Assembly: GCA_937897625.1 (NCBI GenBank)
Contig: CALCNZ010000242.1
Location: 1-17,408 of the forward strand
Reading direction: 5' to 3'
Length of the DNA: 17,408 nt
Source: an uncultured Flavobacteriales bacterium
Lineage (GTDB): Bacteria > Bacteroidota > Bacteroidia > Flavobacteriales_D > Sanyastnellaceae
Position numbers and translations under genes: made by a program. Shown here piece after piece: positions 6,217 through 14,742 of the stretch (within the stretch, counting starts at the first letter, position 1; every line of letters starts with the position of its first letter). The notes under the pieces are model-generated. The model did not search any database. It was given only the letters and a program-made list of their open reading frames with translations, and was not told the DNA's origin.

Positions 6217-7359
6217 ATGCATTTCGAATTATCAGAAGAACATTTGGCCGTTCAGGCCGCTGCAAGAGATTTCGCGCAGAACGTATTAAAGCCAGGAGTT
6301 ATCGATCGCGACGAGCATCAGAGATTCCCTACAGAAGAAGTGAAGCAATTGGCTGAACTTGGTTTCATGGGAATGATGGTAAGTCCAGAAAACGGAGGAA
6401 GTGGCATGGATACACTTTCATACGCCATTGCCATGGAAGAGATTTCGAAAGTAGATGCTTCTACTTCAGTATGCATGAGCGTAAACAACTCATTGGTATG
6501 CTACGGTCTTGAAGCATACGGAAACGCTGAGCAAAAAGAGAAATTCTTGAAGCCATTGGCGAGCGGAGAAAAAATTGGTGCATTCTGTTTGTCTGAGCCA
6601 GAAGCTGGTTCTGACGCTACTTCACAAAGAACGACCGCAGTAGACATGGGCGATTATTATTTGTTGAATGGAACGAAGAACTGGATTACCAACGGTAGCA
6701 CGGCTTCAACCTATTTGGTAATTGCGCAAACCGATCCTGAAAAAGGACACAAAGGAATTAACGCGTTAATCGTTGAACGCGGAATGGAAGGATTCATCGT
6801 TGGTGCGAAAGAAAACAAAATGGGTATTCGCGCAAGCGACACACATACGTTGTTGTTCAACGACGTGAAAGTACCAAAGGCGAACCGCATTGGGGAAGAC
6901 GGATTTGGATTCAAGTTCGCGATGAAGACTTTGAGCGGTGGACGCATTGGTATTGCTGCACAAGCGTTGGGTATTGCTGCAGGAGCATACGAATTGGCTT
7001 TGGCTTATTCGAAAGAGCGTAAAGCGTTCGGAAAAGAAATTTCACAACACCAAGCCATCGCTTTCAAATTAGCTGATATGGCTACTGAAATCGAAGCTGC
7101 ACGTTTGTTAGTGTACAAAGCGGCTTGGATGAAGGACCAAGGCATGAACTACGACGAAGCTAGCGCTATGGCGAAGTTGTACGCATCTACTGTTGCTATG
7201 AAGCATACGGTTGAAGCGGTTCAAATTCACGGTGGATATGGATTCGTGAAAGAGTATCACGTTGAGCGTATGATGCGCGATGCGAAGATTACACAGATCT
7301 ACGAAGGAACCAGTGAAGTACAAAAAATTGTTATTTCAAGAAGTGCACTTTCAAAATAA
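6217..7359 (+). CDS. Acyl-CoA dehydrogenase, 380 aa (short/medium-chain type)
   Basis: A flavoenzyme that introduces the trans-2,3 double bond into acyl-CoA in beta-oxidation or amino-acid breakdown, passing electrons to an electron-transfer flavoprotein. The full-length protein has the N-terminal helical domain, the signature GAFCLSEPEAGSD (121-133), NGTKNWITNG (151-160), the FAD-contacting AVQIHGGYGFVKEY stretch (334-347) and the catalytic base E363 in QIYEGTSEVQ. These placements fit the butyryl-CoA/short-chain group, though chain length cannot be fixed by eye. The ATG at 6217 gives the usual MHFELSEEH start. The gene is flanked by two intrinsic terminators, so it is monocistronic. Its function may connect with the acyl-CoA ligase at the left edge, but they are not in one operon. 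Confidence 0.95.
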   Translation: MHFELSEEHLAVQAAARDFAQNVLKPGVIDRDEHQRFPTEEVKQLAELGFMGMMVSPENGGSGMDTLSYAIAMEEISKVDASTSVCMSVNNSLVCYGLEAYGNAEQKEKFLKPLASGEKIGAFCLSEPEAGSDATSQRTTAVDMGDYYLLNGTKNWITNGSTASTYLVIAQTDPEKGHKGINALIVERGMEGFIVGAKENKMGIRASDTHTLLFNDVKVPKANRIGEDGFGFKFAMKTLSGGRIGIAAQALGIAAGAYELALAYSKERKAFGKEISQHQAIAFKLADMATEIEAARLLVYKAAWMKDQGMNYDEASAMAKLYASTVAMKHTVEAVQIHGGYGFVKEYHVERMMRDAKITQIYEGTSEVQKIVISRSALSK

Positions 7360-7380
7360 TTGCACTTGAATTTCATTAAC

Positions 7381-7408
7381 AAAGGGCTGTTGTAAGACAG
7401 CCCTTTTT
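7381..7408 (+). terminator. Intrinsic terminator after the acyl-CoA dehydrogenase gene
   Basis: AAAGGGCTGT (7381-7390), loop TGTAAG, and the perfect complement ACAGCCCTTT (7397-7406) form a 10-bp stem that runs into five T. It ends the acyl-CoA dehydrogenase transcript 22 bp past the stop. Confidence 0.88.
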
Positions 7409-7434
7409 GTTGGAATTTACTTCCATTCGAATTC

Positions 7435-7442
7435 TATTTTCG
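7435..7442 (+). promoter_or_regulatory. Putative -7 promoter element of the 632-aa protein gene
   Basis: TATTTTCG, an exact TAnnTTYG, ends 9 nt before the ATG at 7452. A TTG at 7410-7412 lies 22 nt upstream, at a plausible -33 distance. An AAGGAAG stretch touches the ATG but is too close to act as a normal Shine-Dalgarno. Confidence 0.5.
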
Positions 7443-7451
7443 TAAGGAAGC

Positions 7452-9350
7452 ATGAACTCATTCAAACACACCCTTCGCTTTGCGCTTGCCATACTTATTC
7501 TCGCTGCGGGAATTGGAGGCGTCTATTATTTTTTGAATCGAAGTCATGCCGATTGGACAAGTCCATTGGTATTCATTCCTTCGAGCTCTTCAGGAATTGT
7601 TGAAGTGAAAAGTGCTTCGGCATTCGGAGAGGCCGCTGAATGGGCCGCTGAACTTTCTTTGTCGGAAGGTATTTCGAAGTTGATGCGTGATCTTGGCGCC
7701 GATCCGCAAGGCATTCAATTTGAAAATCAATCGGTATGGATCGTACAAACTGTCGCAGACGATCGTTTAATTCTTCCGGTAGGATATGGTAAGGCAGGTG
7801 AGGAACTTGCAGCTAAGTGGAGTTCTAAATTTCCTGACTTGAAGTTTCAATTTCTAGAGCCGTATGCCATTTATAGCACTGGAGATATTGTTCCTTTGGA
7901 AGAGGGAAACAGACTTGCAGATGTTCCTTCTTTTACTTGCGTGAAAGGCACAACTTCCTTCGATTCAAATTGTCATTATTATTTTCGTGTAGATCAGGTT
8001 TGGACGGCCTTGGATGATATTCGCGGAAGTGAGTCTTCCATGATTGCAGGGTTTCGATGTGCTCCTCTTCATCTTCCCGCAAGCTCCTCCAAATTCAATT
8101 TTCAAAACGTATTTACAAACGGAAGAACCAATACGAGCTATTGGTTCGAGGCTGTGCATGCCGGAAGTCCAATGGCATTGCTTTCGTATCTCGATTCCCT
8201 TCGTCCGCAAGATGCACGTTCTGCGTTTCTAAGTTTGCGCATGGATCAGGAAGCTCAAAAGAATGTTTCGCTTTTAGACTGGTTGAACAACAACGCCACT
8301 GGCGAATTGGCCATGGCGAATTTCGGAAGCGATACGCCTGGTGCAAGCGGAATGATTTACGCCTTGGGTTTGAAATCGGACAGTGTGAATGTGAGCGTTT
8401 TGTTTTCAGATTCATTGGCTATTGATCCGGTTAGAGAAGCAAATGCAGCGGAGTTATTTGCAATGGATAAAATTTATCCGAGTGAAGTGAAGTACTACGG
8501 CGTTCGCTACAAAAACTTCTTCTTGTTTGCGGAAACTCGCGAATTGCTTCTGGCGCATCAGCAATACCTCGGCATTGCTGGTTCTATTTCAACAAAGAAT
8601 TTTCCTTCATTGCCCGGCGGAGGTGTTATAACAGGAAGCGATTTGCAGTACTCGAGCACGCTTTCAAACAAGCTCGGAAACGGTTGGCGCGTGTGGCATT
8701 GCGCTCCTGTAGGAGATCGGACACAGGTGACTTTAGTTGGAAGAGGTACTGCGAAGGTTGAATTGGAACCGGTTGTTCTTCCAGATACAACAACGGCTGC
8801 GCCTTCACCTGCAACGGCTCCAGCGCCTGTCGTAGAATCTGGAAAAACGAAATCGGTGACGAATCACCTAACTGGAAAAACAGACCAAGTCAAATACAGC
8901 GGTTCAAAAATCGAATGGATTTCTGGTGGAAAAACATCTTGGTCGGTAACACTCTCTTCGGAAATCCGCTCCGTTGAACAGATTGACGCATTCAAGAATG
9001 GAAAGAAACAATTGCTCATTTTAACCAACAGCCGATTGGAAATGCTCGACATCAACGGAAAGAATGTCATTGGATATCCAGTCGTTCTTTCGTCGAAACC
9101 CTGCACGAATTTGTGCGTGGCCGATTATTCCAACGCGCACGATTATAGAATTTTCTTTGGTTGCTCGAACGGCACGATTTACAATTACATGTCGAACGGA
9201 AAACCCACAGCGGGTTGGAATGTGGCGAGCATGAAAGGCGATTTGCCTTCTTCCATTCAATACAAGAAAGTGAACGGACAAGACGAAATTCAAGTCAAGC
9301 GAGCGAGTGGAAAAACTACCGTCTTGAAACGTAACGGCGCAACAAAATAA
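7452..9350 (+). CDS. Membrane-anchored protein of unknown function, 632 aa
   Basis: I do not recognise a characterised family. Residues ~8-27 (ALAILILAAGIGGVYYFL region) form one N-terminal membrane segment without a lipobox or clear signal-peptidase site, so the bulk is probably anchored in the inner membrane and periplasmic. Residues ~30-430 are a mixed alpha/beta region that begins PLVFIPSSSSGIVEVKSAS. A Pro/Ala/Thr linker follows (about 437-465, PDTTTAAPSPATAPAPVV). The C-terminal ~150 residues contain short strand patterns such as LLILTNSRLEMLDINGK and RIFFGCSNGTIYNY that resemble PQQ/WD-like beta-propeller blades. The stop overlaps the start of the next gene (TAATG), so the two are probably co-translated. 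A quality-control, assembly or envelope-scaffold role is possible but is not shown. Confidence 0.85.
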   Translation: MNSFKHTLRFALAILILAAGIGGVYYFLNRSHADWTSPLVFIPSSSSGIVEVKSASAFGEAAEWAAELSLSEGISKLMRDLGADPQGIQFENQSVWIVQTVADDRLILPVGYGKAGEELAAKWSSKFPDLKFQFLEPYAIYSTGDIVPLEEGNRLADVPSFTCVKGTTSFDSNCHYYFRVDQVWTALDDIRGSESSMIAGFRCAPLHLPASSSKFNFQNVFTNGRTNTSYWFEAVHAGSPMALLSYLDSLRPQDARSAFLSLRMDQEAQKNVSLLDWLNNNATGELAMANFGSDTPGASGMIYALGLKSDSVNVSVLFSDSLAIDPVREANAAELFAMDKIYPSEVKYYGVRYKNFFLFAETRELLLAHQQYLGIAGSISTKNFPSLPGGGVITGSDLQYSSTLSNKLGNGWRVWHCAPVGDRTQVTLVGRGTAKVELEPVVLPDTTTAAPSPATAPAPVVESGKTKSVTNHLTGKTDQVKYSGSKIEWISGGKTSWSVTLSSEIRSVEQIDAFKNGKKQLLILTNSRLEMLDINGKNVIGYPVVLSSKPCTNLCVADYSNAHDYRIFFGCSNGTIYNYMSNGKPTAGWNVASMKGDLPSSIQYKKVNGQDEIQVKRASGKTTVLKRNGATK

Positions 9351-10369
9351 TGAAAGCAATTTATTTAACGAAGTTCGGAAAGGCTCATGAAGCCTTCGAA
9401 ATACGAGAAGTCGCTGATCCAATTTTAAATGAAGGAGAAGTGTGTGTGAAGGTGGAAGTTTCCGGATTGAATTTCGCAGATGTGTTGGGAAGAAAGGGTT
9501 TGTACCCCGCACTTCCTGCGCCTCCTGTGGTTATGGGTTACGATGTTGTTGGAATTGTTGAGTCGGTGGGTGAAGGGGTTTCTTCCAATTGGATTGGAAA
9601 ACGCGTGGCCTGTTTAACACGCTTCGGCGGTTATGCTGAAAAGGTTTGCACTGCTGTAACAGGCATTGCTGAACTTCCGGATTCTATTTCTTCCAACGAG
9701 GCCTGTGCCTTGGCTACGCAGTATGTGACTGCGTTGTACATGAGCGATTTTCTTCAACAAACAAAAAAAGGAGAACGCGTCCTAATTCATGCTGCTGCCG
9801 GTGGCGTGGGAACCGCGTTGATTCAATTGTTGAAGGAAAAGGGATGCGAGATCTTCGCAACTGTTGGAAGCGATGAAAAGGTGAACGCATTAGCGAAACA
9901 AGGCATTACTGCCATCAACTACAATACGCACGATTACGAAGTTGAAATTCGAAAGCACTTGGGAAAAGCCAATCTCGACGCGACCTTCAATAGCATTGGC
10001 GGAAAGACGTTTAAGCAAGACATGCGCTTGTTGGGAGCAGGTGGACGATTGATGTTGTTCGGATTTTCGGACCGAACAAGCAAGTGGGGTGGGAAGTTGG
10101 CTACGCTGAAGTTGGTCTTCGACATGGGAAGACTGATTCCTTTGTTGCTCCTAGGAAAGAGCCAATCTGTTCTTGGTGTGAATATGCTTAGGGTAGCCGA
10201 TGAGCATCCGGAAATTATCGGAAAGCTCTTAAATCAATTGGTTCAAATGCATTCCGACGGAAAAATAAAACCAGTCATTGGCGGAGAATTCTCCTATGCC
10301 GAAATAGCCAAAGCCCATCAGTATTTAGAGAGCCGAAAAAGCTCAGGAAAAATTATTTTGAAGTGGTGA
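9350..10369 (+). CDS. Zinc-independent NADPH:quinone oxidoreductase / VAT1-like medium-chain reductase
   Basis: A 339-residue member of the medium-chain dehydrogenase/reductase superfamily. The N-terminal GroES-like domain shows SGLNFADVLGRKGLYPALP (38-56) and GYDVVGIVESVGEGV (63-77); the Rossmann domain has HAAAGGVGTALIQL (147-160), the NADPH-binding turn. The structural-zinc cysteine cluster of alcohol dehydrogenases is absent. The segment LVFDMGRLIPLLLLGKSQSV plus the preceding Lys/Trp-rich loop matches the layout of vertebrate VAT-1 rather than classic Qor (recalled similarity). It likely reduces quinones or reactive enones with NADPH in the cytoplasm. Its ATG shares one base with the stop of the upstream gene (TAATG) and it has no -7 motif of its own, so it depends on the upstream promoter and reinitiation. 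No terminator is seen before kup. Confidence 0.9.
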   Translation: MKAIYLTKFGKAHEAFEIREVADPILNEGEVCVKVEVSGLNFADVLGRKGLYPALPAPPVVMGYDVVGIVESVGEGVSSNWIGKRVACLTRFGGYAEKVCTAVTGIAELPDSISSNEACALATQYVTALYMSDFLQQTKKGERVLIHAAAGGVGTALIQLLKEKGCEIFATVGSDEKVNALAKQGITAINYNTHDYEVEIRKHLGKANLDATFNSIGGKTFKQDMRLLGAGGRLMLFGFSDRTSKWGGKLATLKLVFDMGRLIPLLLLGKSQSVLGVNMLRVADEHPEIIGKLLNQLVQMHSDGKIKPVIGGEFSYAEIAKAHQYLESRKSSGKIILKW

Positions 10370-10392
10370 ATGCCGTGACACTCATTTTCTTA

Positions 10393-10400
10393 TACATTCG
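10393..10400 (+). promoter_or_regulatory. Putative -7 promoter element of kup
   Basis: TACATTCG, an exact TAnnTTYG, lies 17 nt before the kup ATG in a 48-bp gap. The predicted leader is about 12 nt, too short for a riboswitch such as the c-di-AMP class found ahead of some potassium transporters. Confidence 0.5.
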
Positions 10401-10417
10401 CCAAGAATTAACCTTAT

Positions 10418-12355
10418 ATGTCTAGCCACCACAAACTTTCAACCGCAGGATTACTTGTAACATTAGGTATCATTTACGGCGATATTGGAACCTCTCCTTT
10501 GTATGTAATGAAGTCCATTGTAGGCGACAAGCCTATTACGGAAATGCTAATCTATGGAGGTATTTCATGTGTGTTTTGGACATTAACCATTCAGACGACT
10601 ATTAAGTATATCTGGATGACTCTTCGTGCTGATAACAAAGGTGAAGGTGGAATATTTTCGTTGTTTAGCTTGGTGAAGCGAAGAGGGAAGTGGTTGTTCT
10701 GGCCAGCAATGATTGGTGCTGCAACCTTGTTGTGCGATGGAATTATTACGCCGCCCATTTCTGTGGCATCTGCTGTTGAAGGATTAAAAGTTTTCGATGA
10801 AGGAATTCCTGTGATGCCCATTGTCTTGGCCATCTTAACAGGACTCTTCATGATTCAGCGTTACGGAACGAAATTGGTGGGTGTTGCTTTCGGACCCATC
10901 ATGCTCATTTGGTTCTCCATGTTAGCTGTTTTGGGAACCTACAACGCGTTCCTTCATCCTGAAATTTTCAATGCATTAAATCCGAAATACGCCTACGATT
11001 TATTGGCGAATTACCCGAAAGGATTTTGGTTGTTAGGTGCTGTGTTCCTATGCACAACAGGAGCAGAAGCCTTGTACAGTGATCTTGGACACTGCGGCCG
11101 AGCGAACATTCGGGTGACTTGGATTTTTGTAAAGACAGCTTTGGTTTTGAACTACATGGGCCAAGGCGCATGGTTAATGCAACAAACAGAACTAACAGGA
11201 AGAAATCCGTTTTTTGAAATTATGCCCGAATGGTTCTTGTTGCCGGGCGTTATTGTCGCAACAGTAGCCGCTGTTATTGCGAGTCAGGCGTTGATCTCGG
11301 GTTCATTTACACTCATAGGAGAAGCCATCAACTTAAACTTCTGGCCACGCGTTGCGATTAAATTTCCAACAGAAACAAAAGGTCAGTTGTATATCCCAAG
11401 CGTGAACTGGTTGTTGTGGGCTGGATGTATAGGCGTTATGCTTTATTTCAAAGAGTCGGCTCACATGGAAGCGGCTTATGGTTTATTCATTACCGTGGCC
11501 ATGCTCATGACTACTTTGTTGCTTTCGTACTACCTTATTTACCACCGTCATTGGCCGTTTATTCTTGTTGCAGGAATTGCTTCGTTGTTCTTCGCAGTTG
11601 AGCTTTCATTCTTCATTGCGAATTCTGTTAAGTTGAAGGAAGCGTGGATGATGCTCATTGTGTACGCTGGAATTTTAATGGTGATGTATGTGACCATTCG
11701 ATATCGCAAATTCAGCAATGAACGCGTTGGATTCATTTCGCTTGATCCGCACATTGAAACACTACGAAAACTTTCGGTAGATACCAATGTTCCGAAATAC
11801 TCTACCCACTTGGTATACATGACCAAGGCAAGTTTTACGGATCAGGTTGAGAAATTGGTGATTGATTCTATTTTGGAAGGAACGCCAAAGAGAGCCGATG
11901 TGTATTGGTTCTTGCACGTAGATCGGACCAACGAGCCTTATACCATGGAGTATGAAGCGCAAGAATTGGTAGATGATTTAATCATTAAAGTAAACATTAA
12001 ATTAGGCTTCCGCGTTCAAGCGCGCGTGCACAATTACTTCTGCTTTATTCTTCAAGACTTGGCAACGAAGAATCACTTCAATCGTCTGCAAAAGCCCGAA
12101 CCATACGGAGTTTACAACAACAGCATTGACGTGCGTTTCGTAGTGCTTCAAAAATATTTGAGCGTTGAAAACGAATTGGGTGTAAATGAAAACTTCGTAT
12201 TCGAGGCGCATCAATTCCTGAAAAGTATTTCTCTTACAGATATCGACGCTTGGGGATTGGAAGAAAACAGAACCTCCGTTGAAAAGGTATCTATGGTTGT
12301 GAAGTCTCGTGAGCGCTGTCACTTGAACATGCGCGGACACAAGGCTCAATCGTAA
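10418..12355 (+). CDS. kup: KUP/Trk-D-type potassium uptake transporter
   Basis: Kup imports K+ (probably with H+) across the inner membrane. The 645-residue protein starts with the family's hallmark GIIYGDIGTSPLYVM (17-31). It continues with about a dozen hydrophobic segments through residue ~430, including GEGGIFSLFSLVKRRGKW, LCDGIITPPISVASAVEGL and GAVFLCTTGAEALYSDLGHCGR. A soluble C-terminal domain follows (430-645; FISLDPHIETL, VYWFLHVDRTNEPYT). Length is typical. It has its own -7 motif 17 nt upstream. Its stop is only 3 nt from the end of the convergent uup gene and no hairpin separates them, so the two transcripts must overlap at their 3' ends. Confidence 0.96.
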   Translation: MSSHHKLSTAGLLVTLGIIYGDIGTSPLYVMKSIVGDKPITEMLIYGGISCVFWTLTIQTTIKYIWMTLRADNKGEGGIFSLFSLVKRRGKWLFWPAMIGAATLLCDGIITPPISVASAVEGLKVFDEGIPVMPIVLAILTGLFMIQRYGTKLVGVAFGPIMLIWFSMLAVLGTYNAFLHPEIFNALNPKYAYDLLANYPKGFWLLGAVFLCTTGAEALYSDLGHCGRANIRVTWIFVKTALVLNYMGQGAWLMQQTELTGRNPFFEIMPEWFLLPGVIVATVAAVIASQALISGSFTLIGEAINLNFWPRVAIKFPTETKGQLYIPSVNWLLWAGCIGVMLYFKESAHMEAAYGLFITVAMLMTTLLLSYYLIYHRHWPFILVAGIASLFFAVELSFFIANSVKLKEAWMMLIVYAGILMVMYVTIRYRKFSNERVGFISLDPHIETLRKLSVDTNVPKYSTHLVYMTKASFTDQVEKLVIDSILEGTPKRADVYWFLHVDRTNEPYTMEYEAQELVDDLIIKVNIKLGFRVQARVHNYFCFILQDLATKNHFNRLQKPEPYGVYNNSIDVRFVVLQKYLSVENELGVNENFVFEAHQFLKSISLTDIDAWGLEENRTSVEKVSMVVKSRERCHLNMRGHKAQS

Positions 12356-12358
12356 GAT

Positions 12359-14224
12359 TTACATCAGCTCGGAAAGCTCTAACCAGCGCATGGTTCCGTT
12401 GTCTATTTGATCAGACAGCGCCCCCAATTCCAAAGCTATTTTTTCCATTTGAACATGATCAGTTGCATTTAAAAGCTCGGCTTCAAGCTGAGCTTTTTTC
12501 TCTTCCCACAAAGGCAAATTCTTTTCGAGTGTTTCGAATTCGTGTTTGTCTTTGAACGAAATTTTGCCAGCTGGTTTTTTCTTTTCTTCTTTGATGGAAG
12601 GGGCTGGTTCTTCTTGCTTCTTCGCTTCGGCAAGACTTTCGCGTTTCGCTGATGCTTCGCTCAATACCGCGCGGAAATCGAGAGTACTTCCCAATAGATC
12701 GTGAACGTTTCCTTTTCCATCGAGAAGAAATAAATGGTCGACCAATTTGTCGAGGAAATACCTGTCGTGACTCACAATAACCAAACAGCCTGGGAAATTC
12801 AACAAGTAATCTTCCAAGGCCGAAAGCGTGAAGACGTCTAAGTCGTTCGTAGGCTCATCGAGAATTAAGAAATTCGGATTCTTCATCAATACCAATAGCA
12901 ATTGCAAACGCTTACGTTCGCCACCGCTCAGTTGGTCAATGCGGTTGAAGTGCATGTGTTTCGGAAACAAGAATTTCTCGAGCATCTGAGAAGCACTAAT
13001 GGTTTTTCCTTTTGCAAGTGGAATGTAGTCAGCAACATCGCGAATACACTCTATGAGTCGCTGCTCGGGTATTAAGTTCGAAGACGACTGCTCGTAAAAT
13101 CCGAACACCACTGTTTCTCCGTTTACAATCTTTCCACCATCGGGCTCCATTCGCTTGGTCATGAGGTTGAGGAAGGTAGATTTTCCACAACCGTTTCTTC
13201 CAATAATACCAATGCGTTCATTCGATTTGAAAACGTAATCGAATCCGTCCATTACCGTTGAATCGCCCATGGACTTCGTAGCCTTAATGAACTCAACGAC
13301 CTTCGAACCCATGCGGGTAATGTTAATTTCAAGATCCAATTCCGCATCGTCTGGTTTACGCTTGAGCTTGTCTTTCAACTCTTCAAACGAATCCATGCGA
13401 CTCTTGCTCTTCGTTCCGCGGGCACGTGGCATGCGGCTCGCCCATTCGGCTTCGCGACGAAAGAGATTTAAATTCTTATCGCGAGAAGCAGATTCGAGCT
13501 GCTCGCGCTCTGCTTTCTTTTCAAGATAATAGGAGAAGTTTCCTTTGTATTTGTAAAGCTCTCCGTTTTCCAATTCGAGAATTTCATTCGTAATGTTTTC
13601 CAAGAAATAACGATCGTGCGTGACCATGAACAAGGTCATGCGCGCCTTCGTTAAATATTCTTCCAACCACTCAATCATGTCTAAATCCAAGTGGTTGGTA
13701 GGCTCGTCAAGAATTAAGAAATCCGCTTCTTCCAACAAGACTCTTGCAAGTGCAATGCGTCTGCGTTGTCCGCCGCTCATGTTTCCCATTTGCTGGTTCA
13801 GGTCAATGATGTTCAGAGCGCCTAAAATTTGTTTGGCTTTCGCATCGTAATCCCACGCATCTGAATGCTCCATCATATCGTGCGCTTCTTGCAATCCGTC
13901 TCCGGTTGCAATGGCCAAGTCGTAAGCACGAATGGCTTTGGTCATGGCGTTATCTGCGGCGAAAAGAAAATCAATGGCCGTTCCCTTGGCATCGAAGGCT
14001 TCGTCTTGAAGCAAGATGGCCCATTTAATTTCTTTGTTGAATGTAATTCGTCCTGCATCGGGTTCGTCTTTTCCTGCTAACATGTGCAGCAGTGTAGACT
14101 TTCCGGTTCCGTTCTTCGCAACTAACGCTACTTTTTGTCCCTCTTCAATACCGAAAGAAAGGTCTGTAAACAATTCGCGAATACCGAAGGCCTTCGACAC
14201 ATTTTCAACTGATAATACATTCAT
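12359..14224 (-). CDS. uup: ABC-F family ATPase, Uup type
   Basis: A soluble duplicated ATPase without membrane domains. Nucleotide domain 1 has Walker A AKNGTGKST (36-44), signature MSGGQRRRIALA and Walker B FLILDEPTNHLD; domain 2 has GRNGCGKST, LSGGERKRLQL and FLILDEPTNDLD. The linker between them is Arg/Lys-rich (SRMPRARGTKSKSRMD). A C-terminal Lys/Glu-rich stretch and coiled coil (EFETLEKNLPLWEEKKAQLE) fit Uup, whose tail binds DNA and which acts on ribosomes or branched DNA intermediates. The first Walker A begins with Ala where Gly is usual; I believe this is common in Bacteroidota. The frame extends to a TTG at 14251, but the ATG at 14224 gives MNVLSVENVSKAFG, the normal start. It is 621 aa, convergent with kup and divergent from elaA across 71 bp. 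Confidence 0.92.
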   Translation of the reverse strand: MNVLSVENVSKAFGIRELFTDLSFGIEEGQKVALVAKNGTGKSTLLHMLAGKDEPDAGRITFNKEIKWAILLQDEAFDAKGTAIDFLFAADNAMTKAIRAYDLAIATGDGLQEAHDMMEHSDAWDYDAKAKQILGALNIIDLNQQMGNMSGGQRRRIALARVLLEEADFLILDEPTNHLDLDMIEWLEEYLTKARMTLFMVTHDRYFLENITNEILELENGELYKYKGNFSYYLEKKAEREQLESASRDKNLNLFRREAEWASRMPRARGTKSKSRMDSFEELKDKLKRKPDDAELDLEINITRMGSKVVEFIKATKSMGDSTVMDGFDYVFKSNERIGIIGRNGCGKSTFLNLMTKRMEPDGGKIVNGETVVFGFYEQSSSNLIPEQRLIECIRDVADYIPLAKGKTISASQMLEKFLFPKHMHFNRIDQLSGGERKRLQLLLVLMKNPNFLILDEPTNDLDVFTLSALEDYLLNFPGCLVIVSHDRYFLDKLVDHLFLLDGKGNVHDLLGSTLDFRAVLSEASAKRESLAEAKKQEEPAPSIKEEKKKPAGKISFKDKHEFETLEKNLPLWEEKKAQLEAELLNATDHVQMEKIALELGALSDQIDNGTMRWLELSELM

Positions 14225-14228
14225 GGCG

Positions 14229-14236
14229 CGAAGTTC
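14229..14236 (-). promoter_or_regulatory. Weak putative -7 element of uup
   Basis: The minus strand reads GAACTTCG (one mismatch to TAnnTTYG), then CGCC, then the ATG at 14224: the same 4-nt gap as pyrE, thiL and the acyl-CoA ligase. The first-base mismatch keeps confidence low. Confidence 0.35.
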
Positions 14237-14283
14237 GTTGAATTTGTTCAATTATAGCACAAGACATTCTAGCGCAATTGTCT

Positions 14284-14291
14284 TATTTTCG
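14284..14291 (+). promoter_or_regulatory. Putative -7 promoter element of the elaA-like gene
   Basis: TATTTTCG, an exact TAnnTTYG, is followed by AAGA and the GTG at 14296. The spacing of 4 nt repeats that of other genes here and is the main reason for choosing this GTG as the start. Confidence 0.5.
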
Positions 14292-14295
14292 AAGA

Positions 14296-14742
14296 GTGAA
14301 ATTTTACACCGCTCCTTTTTCAGAAATTCCTTCAACGAAAATGTATCGCATTTTGGCTTTGCGCTCCGACGTTTTTGTGGTTGAACAGAACTGCGCTTAT
14401 CAGGATTTAGATGGAAAAGATGAGCAATCTTTTTGGGTGTGGGCGGAAGATGAGCAAGGCGAGATTCACGCAACAGCGCGTTTGCTTCCTGCAGGAATTT
14501 CATACATCGAAGTTAGCATAGGTCGTGTCTGCACGTCAATGAAATTGCGCCGTTCAGGTCTAGGGAAATTGTTAATGCATGAATGTATTTTGCAATGTGA
14601 AAAGATTTGGGGAAGGCAAACCATCACGATTTCTGCTCAACAGTATTTGTTGAAGTTTTACAATGAATTGGGATTTGTTGAAGAAGGCGAGATGTATTTG
14701 GAAGATGACATTCCGCATTTGAAAATGAAGCGCAAAGGATGA
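14296..14742 (+). CDS. elaA: GNAT-family N-acetyltransferase, ElaA type
   Basis: A 148-residue acetyltransferase of the ElaA branch of the GNAT fold; the acetyl acceptor is unknown. It shows the ElaA hallmark LRSDVFVVEQNCAYQDLDG (22-40), then ATARLLP (59-65), IGRVCTSMKLRRSGLG (75-90) where the RRSGLG loop binds the pyrophosphate of acetyl-CoA, and QYLLKFYNELGFVEEGEMYLEDDIPH (116-141, quoted here only as the region; key parts FYNELGF and DIPH). The open frame begins at a TTG at 14278, and the first ATG (residue 16) would cut away the first strand. The GTG at 14296, beginning (M)KFYTAPFSEI and preceded by a -7 motif at 4 nt, fits family length best. It overlaps the next gene by ATGA. Confidence 0.88.
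   Translation: MKFYTAPFSEIPSTKMYRILALRSDVFVVEQNCAYQDLDGKDEQSFWVWAEDEQGEIHATARLLPAGISYIEVSIGRVCTSMKLRRSGLGKLLMHECILQCEKIWGRQTITISAQQYLLKFYNELGFVEEGEMYLEDDIPHLKMKRKG

Noticed and set aside
9021..9512. Minus-strand open frame of 163 codons spanning the junction of two plus-strand genes
   Set aside because: Antisense to two well-supported coupled genes, with no recognisable domain or promoter element.
14237..14280. TATAAT-like box (complement near 14251-14256) with an upstream TTGCGC as a sigma70-style promoter for uup
   Set aside because: Spacing is short, and other genes here use TAnnTTYG, not the proteobacterial -10 form.
14016..14384. Plus-strand open frame of 122 codons antisense to the uup start and overlapping elaA
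   Set aside because: Conflicts with both uup and elaA, which have clear family motifs; the product shows none.
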